From contig NMRA01000346.1 in the NCBI GenBank assembly GCA_002633005.1, positions 255,165 through 319,164 of the forward strand: a stretch of DNA of 64,000 nt, read 5' to 3'. Made by a program: the position numbers and the translations under genes. Within the stretch, counting starts at the first letter, position 1. Each line of letters begins with the position of its first letter. The notes beneath the pieces are model-generated. The model was not told the origin of the DNA. It saw only the letters and a program-made list of their open reading frames with translations, and did not search any database. The DNA comes from Phoronis australis. Taxonomy: Eukaryota > Phoronida > Phoronidae. Of the stretch, positions 60,221 to 64,000 are shown in pieces.

Positions 60221-60353
60221 AATAATAAGAGAAAACCAAACTAAAAGCAGTGTATATGACAATGCACACTCGTAGGGGCCTTTGCATTGATATGACTGTA
60301 TTCCAGAATATTTGTCTTACACTTCGACATAATCGAGGGTATGCCTGGCACAC

Positions 60354-60983
60354 AACTTCTACGTAGTACCACGTGATAGATCATGAACACACCGGCCCTA
60401 AAATCTCACCAATTTAGGACATAAAGGATCGACAAGTGGAATTTTCATAGTTTCATAAAAGACCAATAGTAAATGAATTCATTATTTTGGATGACCACGT
60501 CTACCAAGAGACAACTTTCGTGTAGAAATCTGCAAAATTGCGGGCGGCTTTTTGAAAATCAGAAAGGCAATTATTTTTTTCCGAAGTTGGTGAAATTGTT
60601 TCCTGCTCCGTTAATGAAATGACCCATCGTGAGAAGAGGTCTTGCTGAGGATCGACTCCAGTCATAGTGAACAGTCAGTTCTTTCCATGCCTAGAAATTA
60701 CCTTTAATGTGAGCCACGAAACAAGTGGAGACCAATTTAATAGCTTACGTGGGCTAAATTAAAAATCGAGCAACCCACACATTTGTCTCTCATTAAAGTG
60801 AATTTAGAATTTCCTAACTAGAATTGCTGGTCACTAGATAGGAACACAAACTTAAGACCCGTTCTACAAGAAAAGGCGATACAAACAGCTTTTACGAGCT
60901 ACTGTACAACGTTCTGATTTAAACTAAATACGAAACAGTGTATACAGGGGTACGTAGCCAATAATGAGTGCACGTGTGTACAT
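60354..60983. other. No feature seen
   Basis: No coding signal. Confidence 0.4.
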
Positions 60984-61098
60984 TTTTGTGTGTATGCATG
61001 TTTGTATGTATGCATGTTTGTATGTATGCATGTATGTATGTATGTATGTGTTTACGTATGTGTGTACGTATGTATGTATGTATGTATGTATGTATGCA
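60984..61098. repeat. GTAT tetranucleotide microsatellite
   Basis: An imperfect GTAT/ATGT run with GCATGTTT and GTGTTTAC interruptions. The Met/Cys/Val-rich frames on both strands come from the repeat. Confidence 0.9.
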
Positions 61099-62824
61099 GA
61101 TGAACGTATGCATGTTTTTATGTATGAATGCTAAATGGAGTCTAATTAAATTGCTCAGGCGACTTCGAGATAACGACGCGCACTTTTGTCTCGTTGTTGG
61201 ATCGTTAAGAACACAGCAAGGTTTTATACATGTAGATGGAAAGTACGCGTCACAGCACCAAGTGCACGGTAGTTTGGTGTTGTTTCTCACGGAACAAAAA
61301 GCGTAGACAAACGGTGCGTTCTGTCAAGCGTTAGCAAATAGCCTTGAATCCCTCACTCCCTGAAGCTTTATGTTTCTTTCAAAATAACAACAATTGTGGA
61401 CGGAGTGTGTCGAAGAAATTCAGGCCGTTCATAACAGACTTGAAAACGGTCACAGAGGGTTATAGAGATAAAGAAGGACTACCCATGCAAACTTGACTTC
61501 AAACAAACGCATCTGGTACTGATGTGTTTGAAGTCATCATCTTTAATGAGAACACAGAAACTGTTGTGTTTATAAAACAATAGAGGACCCGCACTCAACA
61601 TGAGTATTCAAAGCTCGTATCAAGCAATGATTGACAATCATAATTATACGTGTCCACTGTGACACAGCCCGCATAATAATAAAATCTTGTCATCAATACC
61701 CTTCAAAACACAAATCAAGGTGAATACGGACAACTCAAAAGTGCGGTGGGTGCAAAAACATCGTACACAGCTGCCATGTCCCGAAATACCACATCGTAAA
61801 TCTGTGGCATTTACCCGCTGTTGTGCGCATCCAGTCTAAGGCCAATTGTTTAACTCATTTCATGCATGGCCTATTCGTATTTAACAACAAAATTGATTAA
61901 ATTATAAAATGCATGTTTATTCTCCCAGGTTAAGTTATACGTGTGTAAAACGACAGTCAGATAGCTTGATTATTGCAAGACGTCAAACACATTGTTCACC
62001 AATAACAACGTGACGTGAGGTTGTGTGAGGTAATTGTTTTAATCCAGGGTACACCGTTTATGCATCCGGGCAATGCAATATGTGAAATGCGCACGCTGAC
62101 TCTCAAGATTGTATGCAGATCTTCATTAGTTAAACAAAACGGTGTCTTTACTCATCTGAAGTTCAAAAGCTGCATAAAGAAGATGTTCTTTCTACATTTT
62201 GTTTTCACTACCTGTTTAGAATAGTTTATGTCAGAATTAATTTATCGTTCGTTATTCCGATGGCAAAACTGATTTCCTGTTGCGAAGTGGGTTGCATTGG
62301 TCAAATGAAAAACTGAGTGGGTGGAGTATCTTCTTCACTTCAAGATAATTAGCTGATAAACCTTCCAATGCGGGGCCGGTTAGGGATTGAATTCGGGACG
62401 CGTCACTTGCAGACGCTGCGAAAACTGTGCCTCATTCCAACTACGGTCGCGGTAATTTAGAAGTTGCGCACGGTAATTTATATGAAGTTGTGTCCTTAGA
62501 AAGCTGCATCCTTCTAAAATCTTTGTTTTCTTCATGGTTTTCCGTTTTGAAACCGACAGAAAAACACGCCATGTAATTTTAACACGCACCGAGGCAACTA
62601 CAACGTGCTCACACTAGCACCAATGGCGGTTTCCATGGAAATGCATTTGCATGAACGGTCACGACCGCTATTACAACGTGCCTACACAGTGGCGTGTCTA
62701 GGATATCCTAAGAGGTACCTCAGATGCAGTTTTAAAGCGTAGGCATAGAACTGTGTTCTTTTCTTTGGTCGTGTTCGTAGTGTGGTGGTGGGGGTCCCGC
62801 TTAAGCTACGTGTGCTAAGGAGGC
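61099..62824. other. No recognised gene; possible SINE relic
   Basis: At 62375-62450 the minus strand has GTCCCGAATTCAATCCC, B-box-like, with GAGGCACAGTT-type sequence about 40 bases upstream, so it may be a third tRNA-derived relic. Otherwise nothing recognised. Confidence 0.35.
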
Positions 62825-63266
62825 CTGTCCCCGGTTGCATGAAACAGGCCCAGATAGGGACTCGATTAAGGTCTTTAAATCTTCTGCGTATTTGCAGGCT
62901 TGTGAAAACACCGGTTGTCATATATTATGGTGTTTGAGTATCATTACTATGCCAATGTTTGGCTTTGATACAAATCGAGAGTGAAATCTAGATTGGATTC
63001 TCAATATTATTGAAAATAGGTAGGGATCTTTTCATGCAACGCCCCCAATTTAAGGACTAAGTCACTAACTGTTTTGATTGAATTAAAGGGTCAGTTTTTA
63101 GTTATATTTTTAGAAAATGTCATTAGTCAAAGAAGACCTCACAATAAAGATAACGTTATAGAAAAAAAATATTACATCTGTGCCTAAAGAACGAAACAAA
63201 TACGAAAAAGATTTAATGAACTTAGTTGAGCCCCTATTTGGGACTGTTTCATGCAACCGGGCACTG
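62825..63266. mobile_element. hAT-like MITE, family 3 copy 2
   Basis: A 442-bp relative of 56310-56735: the left end reads CCCCGGTTGCATGAAACAGG and the right ends TGTTTCATGCAACCGGGCACTG. The interior shares CTTTTCATGCAACGCCCC and AATTTAAGGACTAAGTC. No target duplication or coding frame. A related 20-base word, ATTTAAGGACTAAGTCCCTA, occurs in complement near 47382-47401. Confidence 0.75.
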
Positions 63267-64000
63267 GAACGCGAAAACTCGTAAAACATCAAATGGTGTC
63301 GAATCTACTTCTTAAAGATACTGACGTGAGAGTTACTCACGTTGAATTTTCGTGGGCGGCGCATCATAGTGGGCTGGGGGGCTATAGCCCCACATTTTTC
63401 AGTGCTGCACCGCCCATGGTATTGCAAGAATTTCTTGAAAAAATCGTCTGAATCGATGCTTTTCCACCCCATCTGTCCAATTACTGTTTGTAGCCAACTG
63501 TTGTGTCATCCATCTCGTGATCGGCATCTCGCCTTTTCTCACACGGGACTAGGACAATTATATAATCAGCAATTGAACGGTAGACGTTAATTAGTTGTAG
63601 TACATATAAAGACGCTTGGTTTCTGTTTCTGTGGCATTTGACCACTTTGAATCATGCAGTTTAGTCTATTTTTTACGTTCTACGCCACTTTAATGGACAG
63701 TCCATGCACCTTAAATCGTTATGTGTATGATTCCATAGAATAGCGAATGTTTTATAGGGCAAGAGTAAAATTCAGCTCAGCTATATTTAAAACGTTTATA
63801 TTTGAACCGAACACGACACTGATATTTTAAAATTACGTTCATTTTCTCCGGAGAGAATGGTCATGTACATGTAGTTTTTTTCAATTTTCACCTCTAAACA
63901 ATTTAAGAAATGCTTTCCTCGAACGAATGTTCGTTATTCTTGATGTATAAATTGTCTAGATAGTCCAAGCAATGCTTCAGCAGCACCACAGAACACAATC
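63267..64000. other. No feature seen
   Basis: No coding signal; ends in ordinary AT-rich sequence. Confidence 0.4.

Noticed and set aside
60919-61306. 112- and 123-codon frames rich in Met, Cys, Val or His, Thr, Ile
   Set aside because: Produced by the GTAT microsatellite.

Overview
This is eukaryotic, animal-type DNA (about 40% GC by eye) without a recognisable complete gene. Open frames are short, there is no operon-like packing, and what can be identified is almost entirely decayed mobile elements, satellites and microsatellites. The content fits a marine invertebrate genome: a 340-bp CA/TG microsatellite, many TACATGTA palindromes, several MITE families, Penelope-like and LINE remnants, and tRNA-derived SINE-like pieces. 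The sequence alone does not settle the phylum.

Layout. 1-9 kb: a THAP-like zinc-finger repeat (1916-2440), two copies of a hAT-type MITE (2814-2978 and 6615-6770), a LINE reverse-transcriptase fragment (3895-4812) and a possible element with long inverted ends (8633-9055). 9.8-14 kb: the best candidate for a real internal exon (minus strand, 9854-10137), a second THAP repeat (10437-10960) and a tRNA-derived SINE-like piece (12897-12969). 14.5-20.3 kb: a dense nest of repeats: a long palindromic element twice, a minisatellite foldback, two blocks of one satellite in opposite orientation, and a small palindromic MITE with TA flanks (20134-20299). 20-31.6 kb: a candidate terminal exon (21391-21578, minus), the CA microsatellite (27619-27960), a third THAP repeat (28320-28845) and two more hAT MITEs. 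31.6-47.5 kb: a Penelope-like inverted insertion carrying hammerhead-like folds with a 16-bp target duplication (38525-38779), a degenerate minisatellite near 39.7 kb, a piggyBac-like TTAA-flanked element (44871-45774) and a tRNA-like piece beside a second hammerhead-like fold (about 47.0-47.2 kb). 47.5-64 kb: a candidate terminal exon (49516-49639, plus), two copies of a 425-440 bp hAT-like MITE (56310-56735 and 62825-63266), an Asp-codon-rich duplication (about 59.0-59.4 kb), a repeat with a promoter-like cluster of YY1/ETS/NRF1-type motifs (59700-60220) and a GTAT microsatellite.

The genes do not form a visible pathway. The exon candidates are isolated and rest on splice-site-like borders and open frames; none could be assigned to a protein family. 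The window is best read as intergenic or intronic repeat-rich DNA. Its clearest contents are the non-autonomous transposon families, for several of which ends and target duplications can be read directly.
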